From assembly GCA_015063235.1 (NCBI GenBank), contig SUSW01000009.1, forward strand, positions 1 to 56,006: a DNA stretch of 56,006 nucleotides. The letters run 5' to 3'. Below are positions 25,535 through 34,365 of the stretch, piece after piece. Positions within the stretch are counted from its first letter, which is position 1, and every line of letters begins with the position of its first letter. A program made the position numbers and the translations under genes. Under the pieces are notes generated by a model, which made no database searches, was not told the DNA's origin, and saw only the letters and a program-made list of their open reading frames with translations. The DNA comes from Thermoplasmata archaeon. GTDB lineage: Archaea > Thermoplasmatota > Thermoplasmata > Methanomassiliicoccales > Methanomethylophilaceae.

Positions 25535-26203
25535 ATGATATCCGACTCAGATGTGATGGAGCCTCTGGAGAGGGCGAAGTTCATTATCCGCATGCGGGAC
25601 GAGCCGGGGTATCTGGATGCATATAACATCCTTATACGTGAGACCAAGAACGACAGCACGGACGCCTGCTATTACCTCGGATTGATGTATGCGAGGGGGC
25701 AGGGGGTCCAGAAGGATTATTCCTCTTCCAGGTCGTGGTTCGAGAAGGGCTTCGAGGGAGGACATCCCGGATGCGCCTACTATCTGGGTATGATCTATCT
25801 GAATGGTCTGCAGGTGGAAAAGGATCCTTTGAAAGCGAAGGAATACTTCCTGATGGCTGCCGGGAAGGGGGATGTGAGGGCTGAGTACGAATTGGGATTG
25901 ATCCACTTCAAGGATGAGGGGATCCCCAGAGATTTGGATATTTCAGCGAGCTGGATGAAGCTGGCTGCTGAACACGGCCATATAGAGGCGCAGTTCATCC
26001 TCGGTCAGTATTACAAGACCGGTGCCGGTGTGGACAGGGACATGCCCAAGGCGGTCAGGTGGCTGATGACAGCTGCATTGAACGGGCACAAGGGTGCACA
26101 GGTATTATTGGGCAATATGTACAAGAACGGCGACGGCGTCGAGAGGAATCAGGACGAGGCCGAGCGCTGGTACGATATGGCGGACAACAACAGGGGATTC
26201 TGA
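25535..26203 (+). CDS. Sel1-repeat protein, divergent copy
   Basis: The 222-aa product has five to six Sel1 repeats (YYLGLMYARGQGVQKDYSSSRSWFEKG, AAEHGHIEAQFILGQYYKTG, AALNGHKGAQVLLGNMYKNG). The open frame reaches back to 25292 inside the opposite gene. TTTTATTA at about 25505-25512 places transcription start near ATG 25529/25535, so a leaderless start there is preferred. With the two leftward genes it forms a three-member Sel1 cluster that probably arose by local duplication. Confidence 0.8.
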   Translation: MISDSDVMEPLERAKFIIRMRDEPGYLDAYNILIRETKNDSTDACYYLGLMYARGQGVQKDYSSSRSWFEKGFEGGHPGCAYYLGMIYLNGLQVEKDPLKAKEYFLMAAGKGDVRAEYELGLIHFKDEGIPRDLDISASWMKLAAEHGHIEAQFILGQYYKTGAGVDRDMPKAVRWLMTAALNGHKGAQVLLGNMYKNGDGVERNQDEAERWYDMADNNRGF

Positions 26204-26265
26204 ACCGCTGATTCGATTGAATTATGGGCATCTTATTGGGGTGCTAAATTTTTGGAATGATAATG

Positions 26266-26357
26266 GTATGCCCGGGCCTACGGCAGGCATACTTCATAAG
26301 AGAAGGTCGGAGCCGTGCACCGCTTGCGCGGCTTAGGCTCCTATTGACCGCTTCGCC
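26266..26357 (+). ncRNA. Repeated structured element, copy 1
   Basis: A hairpin GTATGCC/GGCATAC (26266-26292) is followed by three nested stems: GGTC/GACC, GGAGCC/GGCTCC and CCGC/GCGG (26305-26349). It ends in GCTTCGCC. A second copy at 33984-34076 keeps every stem while loops differ. The strand is unproven; both copies follow the end of a + strand gene. The rest of the 26204-26520 gap holds nothing but the adhesin 3' hairpin. It could be a small RNA or a REP-like palindromic element. Confidence 0.5.
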
Positions 26358-26444
26358 TAAGGACTCGAGAATGGATTGCACATACATTACAATTAGGTAC
26401 GAGAAAACGTACAACGTGAATGATTATTCAGAATAATGGTAGAC

Positions 26445-26462
26445 GGCCCCCTTTCGGGGGCC
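26445..26462 (-). terminator. Adhesin 3' hairpin, copy 1
   Basis: On the minus strand GGCCCCC-GAAA-GGGGGCC, a 7-bp GC stem with a GNRA tetraloop, lies 58 bp after the adhesin stop. Three more copies occur near adhesin ends (34290, 45160 and 50370). On the + strand TGTTTT follows, so it may work both ways. Confidence 0.65.
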
Positions 26463-26520
26463 TGTTTTATGTTTAGGTTCTTGGTGTTACTTCTTCCTCT
26501 TTGGTGTTATCCAGCTCTCT

Positions 26521-29500
26521 TCAGCTGCGGTTGAGCCTGAGGACGAGGATAACCACCATGATCGCGATCAGGATGACCAGGACGATCAGGAGGATGTCGG
26601 TGAGCGAGAGTCCGGAGTCTCCGACGGCTGGTTCGGGAGTGGGCTCGGGTATGGGGGTGACACCCGATGCGACGAGCTCCATGTCATCGATGACGCAGAC
26701 GGTCTTCTCTCCGTTGATGACGGGATTACCCTGGTACTTGGTGGTATCGGAGATCTTCGCGGTGAAGTAGGATCCGTAGGGGACATCGGTGGGGATGTCG
26801 TATACGTTGAACAGCACGCCGTTCATGTAGTAGTCGACACCAGCGACGTACTTCACGATGACGGTGACATAGGTTGCCTTTGCTTCTGCGTATGCGTTGG
26901 TCTCTCCAACAGTTGCGTTTGCATCACCGTTGTAGTTGATCCAAGCAGTGAAGTTGTATCCTACAATCTCAGGAACAATAGCTGCATCGGCCTTCGAGAG
27001 TTTGATTGTGTCCTCCTCTGCGAAGATCGTTGCATAAAGGTTCTCCTCAACGATGAGTTTGGATGAAACAGCATCTCCAGCTGCCACACCATTGTGAGAT
27101 ACAGTAATCTCGGCCAGAGTAAGGTCGACGTCTGAGTATGCCACAAGGTAGTAGAATTTCTCTGCACCTGGAGTAAGATCATTGTTGATGACGACCTTTC
27201 CGACTATGGATGATCCCTCGCTGCCGAGAACGGTAATGGGGGTACCGATAATCAGGTTAGCCTCAAGGACCAGCTTGTAATCGTCAGCGATCGTGATGTT
27301 GACATCCTTTCCGCTGAGATCCAGCTTCTTATCAACGGTGACATCCTTTCCATCGATAGTGATATCAGTGACGTCATCGAAGTCGATGTTCTTGAAATCT
27401 GTGTAGACTGTGTATCCATCTTCCTCGAAAGTCGCTTCGTAGGTAAGCTTCTCGTAATCTGAGGATCCGGTCTCCCTCATGTGCATGGTTATTGCACCAA
27501 TCTCTCCGTGTGCGGTGGTTGCTCCGATAATGTAGACATCATCTCCGATAATTCCTGCATCCTTGTTGACAATCACACCATTAAGGTATGCGTCATCAAT
27601 AGCTTTGATGGCTCCGATATCAACAGTTCCCTTGATGGTCATGACCTTGGCATCCTTGTACTTGTCTGCCTTGATGATCAGATCTGCTGCATCATCATCG
27701 TTGACGTTGGAGACCAACAAGAGTGCGTATCCGTTCTCGTCGTCGGTTGAATCAACAATCTGAGCGGTCACACTGGCAGCGTACTTCTTCTCTGTTCCAA
27801 CATCCTTTGTAGCTCCGCTGGCGAGAATGAATGACTGTCCGTCTGCAAGGACGATCTTTCCTGCTCCGAGGTAAACTCCAGTTGCTGTTGTTCCCTTACT
27901 GAGGTTGAGAGTTCCGTTAACCACAACGATCGAGGGCATCTTGACGACCTCATCGACAACGAACCCATCGGTCACTTTCTTGTACTTGACCTCATACTGT
28001 GCATCGACAATAGCAGCAGTAGCATCGAAGATCGCTCCCTCTGCGACTGCGAAAGTACCGAATACAGTCTTTTCCTTGGTATCGGACTTCTGCTGCTTCT
28101 CGGGTGTGTTGGTAAGTGTGATCTTTCCAGCTCCGGTTCCCTCAGACATTGTAAGGGTACCGTCATTGTATGAGACGTCAAGACTGATCTTAGCTGGATC
28201 AGATGCGGTCGCTGCGATTCCAGCGATTGTGTTTGCGTATGCGTTGAACCTGACCTTGTCAAGGACGATGATGTTGTCTCCGAATGCAAAGGTTCCGTTC
28301 ACGTTGTAGATCGCCTCAGTGGTAGGTGCCTTTCCGGTCTGTCCGAAAGTGACCTTTGCAGTTCCCACTATGGTTATCTTCGCTCCCTCGGACATCGAGA
28401 GTCCATGGGCTCCGAATGACATGGTGGAACCAGTGCTGACGATAACGTTAACGTTCTTGGGAACAGTGATGTTGTCGTTGATGGGTGCCTCAGCGGCCTC
28501 TACGGTAAGGGTCGATCCCTCCTCGCAGTTCGCTACAGCGTATGCGACATCAGAGTAGATTGTGTATGCCCCATCCTGAATAGTGAAGGACATGATGCAT
28601 TTGACGACTCCATAGTCGGTAACAGGTGTGGTTCCGGTGACGAAGTTACTCTTGGCATCCTTAGATACCTTGAGTGCTGCATTGCTGACATCTACTGTCG
28701 CGGTTGTGGCGACCTCGGCTGTGGATCCAGCCTCGAAGACCATTGCATACCTGACAGGCATATTAATGGACTCAGGGAACGCGAATGTTCCTGCTGTCAC
28801 CTTGATGTTGACGTTCTTTCCTGTTGCAAGTGCACCCATCTCATCCTTGTTGAATGCGAAGTATCCGGGTTTTACAGCTTCAGTCTCTGTAGCGTTAGCA
28901 CCCTCCATCATCTTGATGGTTACCTTTCCTGCTCCTGTTGAACTGGAAAGGTCTGCATCCAGACTGAGCGTTGCGGTGTATGTTGTCTTAGTCTCTGCTT
29001 CCTTCGTCGCCTTGTACTTGGAGTTGTATGTAAGGTCTCCGACGACCTTTCCAGAAACAGTAACTGCGATATCTCCGACTGCCTCTCTGTTGATGGTGAT
29101 ATTTCCTTCGACGTTCTTGACAACAACACTGCCCTCTGAAGTTATGTCGCCCTTTATGGTACCGCTAGATGTCACACCGGTAGACGTGGTGATGTTTCCT
29201 TCGACCTTTCCGTTGGCCTCATCCTTTGTGTAGACCACATTGACAGCACCCTTGGCTGTGATGTTTCCGTTGTAAGTTCCATTGATGGTGGATGTCTGGA
29301 CTCCCGTGGTTATGTCTCCCTCGAAGGTAGCACCATTTGCCACAAGTTCCCATGCACCTGTTCCGTATGCAGTGATGGTTCCGTCGTTGTCGAACGTTCC
29401 GCCTGCTGCTGTGATAAGTGCTGCGCCGTCAGCAATGATTCCAGTTCCACCCATTCCCTTCAAGATCTTATCTTCTGAAAGTGCCGCGTCTGCAGTAGGC

Positions 29501-32500
29501 TTGACAAGAGTAAGGTCTCCAGTTATTTTTCCTGATACTGCCATGCTGTATTTGGCAGTGGTGCCTGTAGCATCATAGTTCAGTGTGACTGATGAGACGA
29601 TACTGGTTCCAGACATCTTAGTCAGGGTGAGTTTGTATGCTACCTTATCTGCTGTGACGTTCTGGCTTGTTGTAAGTGTTCCGGTGTAACCGGTCTCGAC
29701 TACTGTTGTTGACTTATCAGACTTCATTCCGGTTATGGCCGCATCCGTAATCTTAAGAGATCCGTCATTCTGGAATTCTCCTGCAATTACATCGATGATC
29801 TGAACCTGGGCTGTTCCCGCTGAAATGGTGGTATTCGTAGGGAATGTGATAGTGATGTCGTTTGCATCGACTACAGGTTTGATGATCTTAGCAAAAGAGG
29901 TGATGGTTCCATTGTTGGTCATCGTTCCGTCAGAATTCTTGAGTGTACCGAAGACATTGACGGTGCCCTCGATGTTCATAACGGCCTCGTTGTTGACAAC
30001 CGCCTCTGCCAAAATTACAGTCTTTCCCGAAAGGTTGATGGTTCCATTGTTGGTCAATACAGGCACATCTACTGTTCCTGTGGGATCTCCGAATACCAAT
30101 CCATCGACGGAAAGGGTGGAATCCTGCATGACCTCAATTCCTACTCCGTCGTCTATTCCAAGGATCTCCGCTCCGCCTGTGATGGTAGCAGCAGATGCCC
30201 CCCTTACACTAATTGATTCGGCTTCGACTCCGATTGCTTTTCCGGATACTGACATGACGGCCCTGTTCTTCAATTCGAATCCAGTTCCTGCAAATCCGGT
30301 TCCTGCAGAATTGATAGTGATGCTGCTTGCGTTTGCTGTTATTCCAGAAGTGTCCTGGTAGATACCATATACATACTCTGCGTCTGCTGTGTATGTAGTA
30401 AGCACGGATACTTCAACATCAGAATTGTCGATATCCAAACCTTTTACCGTGTCAGCAAAGATTCCGATCGCTTTGATCTCCTTGGCATCCCAAGTAGCAT
30501 TGGTTCCTTTTATGGTAACTTCGAGATCCACAGAGTCAATGACTTTCAGGGTACCAACCAGGAGGCCACCGACTGCAGTAACTCCAACTGTCTCCATAAC
30601 ATCCTTGGTCAACTTAGATGCATCGTACTCAATAGACAGCGATCCAGCATCCTTAGTAGTGCTGATCTCGGTCACAGCTGGGAAAAGCATAAGCTCCGCT
30701 CCCGTTTCAGGTGCGGCATACGTGATACTGTTGACTCCAACTACGGTTATTGTTGTGATTCCCGGCAATACTCCTAAGTTGTATGTTCCGTTGTAACCAT
30801 TGAGAGTGAGTTTCGTTCCGTCTTTTGTAACAGCCCATTCTCCGCCGAGAGCGTCTTTTCCGACCAACTGGTCGTATGCTGCTTCATCCTCTCCATCTAT
30901 GATCCCTGCGATTCCATTGATATCGGAACCGGAGTATGCGACGAACTGACTCTTGGTGTTATTAAATGTCACTTCAACGGCCTTAACTGTTGATCCGGAG
31001 TTAGCTGTGATTGTTATTGGGTAATACGCTGCGGGTGCGGTTTTCAGTTTTTCAGTAACTGTTGCAACTGAAAGTTCGCCGTTGACCGTGATGTTTCCGG
31101 CTGTGACGATGCCTCCTGTTCCTGTTCCGAAGAGCTTTCCATCGACCTGCAGAGCAATCTTGTCGCTATCGATGATCAGATTGTTAGTTCCTTTAATTTC
31201 GAGAGTCTTGTCATCTCCGCTCTCGATGATGACCTTTGCGGTTCCTGTGGTTCCGGAGTATTTGACAGTGAAGTTATCACCGCTTACTGAACCAGCCATC
31301 TTGAGCTCGGTTCCACTGGTGACAGTGATTTCTCCAGCGTATTCCTTTCCGTCGATGATGACTGATCCCTTTGTGATGGTAAAGCTTCCCTGCATGTCCT
31401 TCAATGTTACCGTCTTAGCATCGGTTCCGGTTCCGGTGGTAATCTTTCCAGATACTTTGCTGAATCCAGAGAACGATACTGATCCGGTTGTTACTGAAAC
31501 GTTAAGATCGGCGACAGTATTGTTTCCATCCTTTCCGACAAATGCAACTTCCTTAGCACCGACATCAACTGTCTCGTCAGCATCTGCTGCAACATTAGGC
31601 AGAACAATGATTGCATTCTTTGCTCCGGCATCTTCCAAAGCGGCCTCGATGGCTGTGTCGACAGCCTTTCCGGTAGTAGCTGTAACCTCTTCCGGTTTGG
31701 CATCGGTTCCATCGAATTTTATAGATCCGTTGTCATTGTTAACGTAAGCGCTCCAAGGTTCTGCCGTAGGTTTAGTGGTATCCCATCCGACGACGGATGC
31801 TCCCTTAGCGAAGTTGATCGTACCGTTGTTGGTGAGTGTGTATACGATGTCTTCTGCGCTTGCACCACTCTCGACTGGCAATTCAATATTCAACCTTGCA
31901 CCAACATCGTAGTTGATCGTTGTTCCCTTAGCGACAGTGAATTTCTCTGCAGCATCCTCAGCAAGTGTTGTTGTTCCAGTGATGGTCACTGTGCTGCCAG
32001 ACTTAATGTACTGGAGAATATCACCGTCTGAGAATGTTCCTCCGTTGATCTCTACAGCTACTCTGTCTTTGATAGCGTCAGCTTCATCAATAGCATGACC
32101 GGCTTTCTTTAAGACTCCAGTAGAGATGCTTCCGTTAATAGTTCCCGAATTGATAATAACTTTTGAAGTTCCATTGAGTGCAGGTGTTCCTCCATTGTTA
32201 TCGTATGTGTGACTGTATACAGAGGCGATTACCTGACCTGTAATATCCGATCCATTAATTGTTATTACAGCAGGCTTATCATAATACTGTCCATCTGTTC
32301 CGGTATTGTTTGCCACGAGCCATGTTGCAGCAACTGCGTAGTCACCAGGCAAAGCCTTAATGGTAACAGTGGAATCCATACTAATTGTTCCGGATGTGGA
32401 TGTGATAGCAGCTGCATGATTGCTATTGTCAGTAGTGATTCCAGTTATATCCACTGTAAGATTCTTTAATGTCACAGATTTGTAAGACTGGAGCAAAATA

Positions 32501-33168
32501 AATGAAAGATCATTTTTTGCATCGGCTGCTACTGCTGCTTCTGCGGCAATAATCTGTCCATCATGAATTGTCCAAGTCTCATGTGCATTAGTCTGTATTA
32601 CTTTGTTGATAGACTGAACACCATAAAGTGCTCCGCCAGGAGTGTATGTATTTCCGTTGAGATCCCAATCTACAACCTTTGTAGTACCTTTGGCAGCTGC
32701 ATCAACACCGATAACAATTGCTGCAACATCTTCATCGTCATCAATACTTACAATTTTAACATTTGATGCAGACGTAAATGCGGTACTCTCCAGAGCCCTT
32801 ACATATGTACTTAGATGGCTTGAGTACAGGAAATCGGTTGGTTCAGTAGTTCCGTAAATCTTTGTCTTTACGGTGAAACCAATCTCTGCAATCTGAGAAT
32901 CATCCGTAATACCTTGGATTGTTATTCCAGTTCCAATGAAGCCATCAAAATCAGGGGCTTCAACCATGGCGTCATAATCCGTAATATTAAGGATTTTGCC
33001 TTCCTTTGTGAACGTATATCCTGTACCGACTGTTACTGGATCGTCCAGATCATCTAATGCTACAGGTTCTGCATCATTACTCTGAACATCAGAAATAATA
33101 GCAAATGCAGCAAAAGCCATAGCCAGAACAGCCAGGACTGCCAGGAATTTAATTCCTTTTGTATTCAT
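26521..33168 (-). CDS. Giant adhesin-like surface protein (2215 aa)
   Basis: It starts with a signal peptide (FLAVLAVLAMAFAAFA), followed by some 2000 residues of short Thr/Val/Gly/Asn-rich beta-strand repeats (patterns such as GTINGSIS, EGNITTSTG, NNGTINLSG). These are typical of right-handed beta-helix adhesins. Near the end come B-repeat-like segments (GYNFTAWINYNGD), a Pro-Glu stalk, one membrane helix (TDILLIVLVILIAIMVVILVL) and RLNRS. It would project from the cell surface. The last 300 bp are almost identical to adhesin 2, pointing to recent duplication or gene conversion. The AAAAGGAG ribosome binding site ends a conserved leader (33169-33345). Confidence 0.8.
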   Translation of the reverse strand: MNTKGIKFLAVLAVLAMAFAAFAIISDVQSNDAEPVALDDLDDPVTVGTGYTFTKEGKILNITDYDAMVEAPDFDGFIGTGITIQGITDDSQIAEIGFTVKTKIYGTTEPTDFLYSSHLSTYVRALESTAFTSASNVKIVSIDDDEDVAAIVIGVDAAAKGTTKVVDWDLNGNTYTPGGALYGVQSINKVIQTNAHETWTIHDGQIIAAEAAVAADAKNDLSFILLQSYKSVTLKNLTVDITGITTDNSNHAAAITSTSGTISMDSTVTIKALPGDYAVAATWLVANNTGTDGQYYDKPAVITINGSDITGQVIASVYSHTYDNNGGTPALNGTSKVIINSGTINGSISTGVLKKAGHAIDEADAIKDRVAVEINGGTFSDGDILQYIKSGSTVTITGTTTLAEDAAEKFTVAKGTTINYDVGARLNIELPVESGASAEDIVYTLTNNGTINFAKGASVVGWDTTKPTAEPWSAYVNNDNGSIKFDGTDAKPEEVTATTGKAVDTAIEAALEDAGAKNAIIVLPNVAADADETVDVGAKEVAFVGKDGNNTVADLNVSVTTGSVSFSGFSKVSGKITTGTGTDAKTVTLKDMQGSFTITKGSVIIDGKEYAGEITVTSGTELKMAGSVSGDNFTVKYSGTTGTAKVIIESGDDKTLEIKGTNNLIIDSDKIALQVDGKLFGTGTGGIVTAGNITVNGELSVATVTEKLKTAPAAYYPITITANSGSTVKAVEVTFNNTKSQFVAYSGSDINGIAGIIDGEDEAAYDQLVGKDALGGEWAVTKDGTKLTLNGYNGTYNLGVLPGITTITVVGVNSITYAAPETGAELMLFPAVTEISTTKDAGSLSIEYDASKLTKDVMETVGVTAVGGLLVGTLKVIDSVDLEVTIKGTNATWDAKEIKAIGIFADTVKGLDIDNSDVEVSVLTTYTADAEYVYGIYQDTSGITANASSITINSAGTGFAGTGFELKNRAVMSVSGKAIGVEAESISVRGASAATITGGAEILGIDDGVGIEVMQDSTLSVDGLVFGDPTGTVDVPVLTNNGTINLSGKTVILAEAVVNNEAVMNIEGTVNVFGTLKNSDGTMTNNGTITSFAKIIKPVVDANDITITFPTNTTISAGTAQVQIIDVIAGEFQNDGSLKITDAAITGMKSDKSTTVVETGYTGTLTTSQNVTADKVAYKLTLTKMSGTSIVSSVTLNYDATGTTAKYSMAVSGKITGDLTLVKPTADAALSEDKILKGMGGTGIIADGAALITAAGGTFDNDGTITAYGTGAWELVANGATFEGDITTGVQTSTINGTYNGNITAKGAVNVVYTKDEANGKVEGNITTSTGVTSSGTIKGDITSEGSVVVKNVEGNITINREAVGDIAVTVSGKVVGDLTYNSKYKATKEAETKTTYTATLSLDADLSSSTGAGKVTIKMMEGANATETEAVKPGYFAFNKDEMGALATGKNVNIKVTAGTFAFPESINMPVRYAMVFEAGSTAEVATTATVDVSNAALKVSKDAKSNFVTGTTPVTDYGVVKCIMSFTIQDGAYTIYSDVAYAVANCEEGSTLTVEAAEAPINDNITVPKNVNVIVSTGSTMSFGAHGLSMSEGAKITIVGTAKVTFGQTGKAPTTEAIYNVNGTFAFGDNIIVLDKVRFNAYANTIAGIAATASDPAKISLDVSYNDGTLTMSEGTGAGKITLTNTPEKQQKSDTKEKTVFGTFAVAEGAIFDATAAIVDAQYEVKYKKVTDGFVVDEVVKMPSIVVVNGTLNLSKGTTATGVYLGAGKIVLADGQSFILASGATKDVGTEKKYAASVTAQIVDSTDDENGYALLLVSNVNDDDAADLIIKADKYKDAKVMTIKGTVDIGAIKAIDDAYLNGVIVNKDAGIIGDDVYIIGATTAHGEIGAITMHMRETGSSDYEKLTYEATFEEDGYTVYTDFKNIDFDDVTDITIDGKDVTVDKKLDLSGKDVNITIADDYKLVLEANLIIGTPITVLGSEGSSIVGKVVINNDLTPGAEKFYYLVAYSDVDLTLAEITVSHNGVAAGDAVSSKLIVEENLYATIFAEEDTIKLSKADAAIVPEIVGYNFTAWINYNGDANATVGETNAYAEAKATYVTVIVKYVAGVDYYMNGVLFNVYDIPTDVPYGSYFTAKISDTTKYQGNPVINGEKTVCVIDDMELVASGVTPIPEPTPEPAVGDSGLSLTDILLIVLVILIAIMVVILVLRLNRS

Positions 33169-33345
33169 ATTTCATTTCTCCTTTTCAGCGCCGAACATTG
33201 CCTCTGAATCGGGTTATCCTAAGATTACCTAGGATGATGTCGAAAATCCTCCGCTGTTACTTGCAGGTCTTAGTCCCTAACCGACAGACCTGCGGGCTTC
33301 CAGCGCTTGATCATCCAAAACCTCCCATCGGGCCCCTAATTCCTT
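33169..33345 (-). promoter_or_regulatory. Conserved structured 5' leader of adhesin 1
   Basis: In transcript order: GGAATTAGGGGCC, an outer GGGC/GCCC stem, an 8-bp stem GCAGGTCT/AGACCTGC (33293-33286 with 33270-33263) whose loop holds GTTAGGGAC, then GAGGATTTTCGACATCA, a hairpin TCCTAGG/CTTAGGA (33234-33217), AACCCGATTCAG and AAAAGGAGAA before the ATG. The same order occurs before adhesin 2 with changed but still pairing stems. This is a cis-acting RNA of no family I recognise. Promoter: a TTTATC at about 33389 would start transcription near 33360. Confidence 0.65.
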
Positions 33346-33429
33346 CCGGACGGCATGATGACCGATATCCATCATCGCGGGAGGATAGATAAACGGGGCC
33401 AAAAGAATAGACGAAAGAGATATGATGAA

Positions 33430-33439
33430 GTGCACAATA
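33430..33439. promoter_or_regulatory. Shared GTGCACAATA box, copy 1
   Basis: The same 10-mer occurs at 40909-40918. It lies 262 bp before the adhesin-1 ATG and 256 bp before the adhesin-2 ATG, in the gap shared with the divergent regulator. It is a candidate operator for the winged-helix proteins. Confidence 0.4.
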
Positions 33440-33557
33440 CCGCATGATACCTAGACCCTCATTATAATCATTAGTCGAAAAATGGAATCTCCTCCCTCCT
33501 TTATGTGCTCATAACCAGACATGATCCGCATGCCCAGCGGAACCGAAAGGAGCGCTC

Positions 33558-33567
33558 GGGGGGGGGG
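33558..33567 (+). repeat. G10 homopolymer in the regulator's N-terminus
   Basis: Ten consecutive G. Upstream ATGs (33521, 33530) read through the tract into a wrong frame. With nine G they would join the conserved regulator frame and restore an N-terminus that aligns with the paralog at 41007. It is a candidate phase-variation tract, or a sequencing length error. Confidence 0.6.
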
Positions 33568-33593
33568 AGCCGAAAAGCCTGCCAATCTCCGGG

Positions 33594-33974
33594 GTGCTCG
33601 ACGAAAGAAAGAACGTGAAGAAGGAGCCCAGGAGGTTCGAGGAGCTGCCTCCGGAAATACAGAAGATACTTGATGATAGGAAGATCCAGAAGAATAACAA
33701 CAAGACCATAATGGAATCCCTGGAAAGCAAGTACATAATGAGCCTCATACTGTATCTGGACAGGATGTCCCCTACGGTGAAATCGGATATCTATAACGAT
33801 GTTTCACGCAGTGCAACGATGCCCGGGAAGATCGATACTCTGGAGAGCCTCGGCCTCATTCAGGTGTACAGGACGGCGCATACCAATACCAATGTGGTTG
33901 TGATAACGGAGAAGGGAAGGAATGTGGCTGTGAAGATAAGGGAGCTTGTGGAGGAGATAGAGAAGGATCTTTGA
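33594..33974 (+). CDS. Winged-helix regulator beside adhesin 1 (N-terminus disrupted by G10)
   Basis: As read, GTG 33594 gives 126 aa. The protein is a winged-helix DNA-binding domain (SLILYLDRMSPTVKSDIYNDVSRSATMPGKIDTLESLGLI, then VVVITEKGRNVAVKIREL), closely related to the 149-aa protein at 41007-41456. Similarity to that paralog continues upstream of the GTG (PKSLPISGVLDERKNV against ETIPISDPIDGRKNV), so the true N-terminus is probably cut off by the G10 tract at 33558. Each paralog is divergent from an adhesin gene and probably controls it. It is followed at once by the structured element at 33984. Confidence 0.75.
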   Translation: MLDERKNVKKEPRRFEELPPEIQKILDDRKIQKNNNKTIMESLESKYIMSLILYLDRMSPTVKSDIYNDVSRSATMPGKIDTLESLGLIQVYRTAHTNTNVVVITEKGRNVAVKIRELVEEIEKDL

Positions 33975-33983
33975 TGACATGGG

Positions 33984-34076
33984 AGTATGCCCGGGCCTGC
34001 GGCCGGGCATACTCTAAAAGAAAGGTCGGAGCCGTGCGCCGCTTACGCGGCTTAGGCTCCTATTGACCGCTTCGCC
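33984..34076 (+). ncRNA. Repeated structured element, copy 2
   Basis: The leading hairpin is longer than in copy 1 (AGTATGCCCGG/CCGGGCATACT, 11 bp). The stems GGTC/GACC, GGAGCC/GGCTCC and CCGC/GCGG (34024-34068) are unchanged while loops vary (TTGC to TTAC, GTGCA to GTGCG). It starts 9 bp after the regulator's stop. Confidence 0.5.
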
Positions 34077-34117
34077 TCACGGCTCGCGGATCGGATTGCC
34101 ACGTACCCGCACGTTCC

Positions 34118-34215
34118 TGTACATTGGTGCACAAATCTGTGTATCGGTGCATATTTTTAGGGTATGCTGAACGAAAATATACATCAATGTACATTTTTGT
34201 CAGCGATTAATAGGA
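34118..34215. repeat. Degenerate TGTACATTGGTGCA repeats
   Basis: TGTACATTGGTGCA (34118) and TGTGTATCGGTGCA (34138) are 20 bp apart. ATATACATCAATGTACAT, further on (about 34178), reads as a related unit in the opposite sense. No gene is nearby except the flanks, and the remaining sequence to 34290 shows nothing. It may be the remnant of a promoter array. Confidence 0.4.
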
Positions 34216-34289
34216 ATCCTGTAAAATGTTAATAAAACTGGAAGGGACGGAAATAGACCGTTCTGTAAGAATATGTTAGATTCTTTAAA

Positions 34290-34307
34290 GGCCCCCTTTC
34301 GGGGGCC
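34290..34307 (-). terminator. Adhesin 3' hairpin, copy 2
   Basis: GGCCCCC-GAAA-GGGGGCC on the minus strand, 58 bp after the adhesin-2 stop, followed by TTTAAAG. Confidence 0.65.
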
Positions 34308-34365
34308 TGTTTTCTATTCAGGTTTTTGGTGTTACTTCTTCCTCTTTCGTGTTACCCTGTTCTCT

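Noticed and set aside
26305-26349. tRNA-like fold
   Set aside because: There is no T-loop GGTTC-A-TCC, no acceptor stem and no anticodon arm. The nested stems are a different structure.
27481-32857. Many + strand frames opposite the adhesin genes
   Set aside because: They are shadows of repetitive, low-complexity coding sequence without start signals or recognisable domains.
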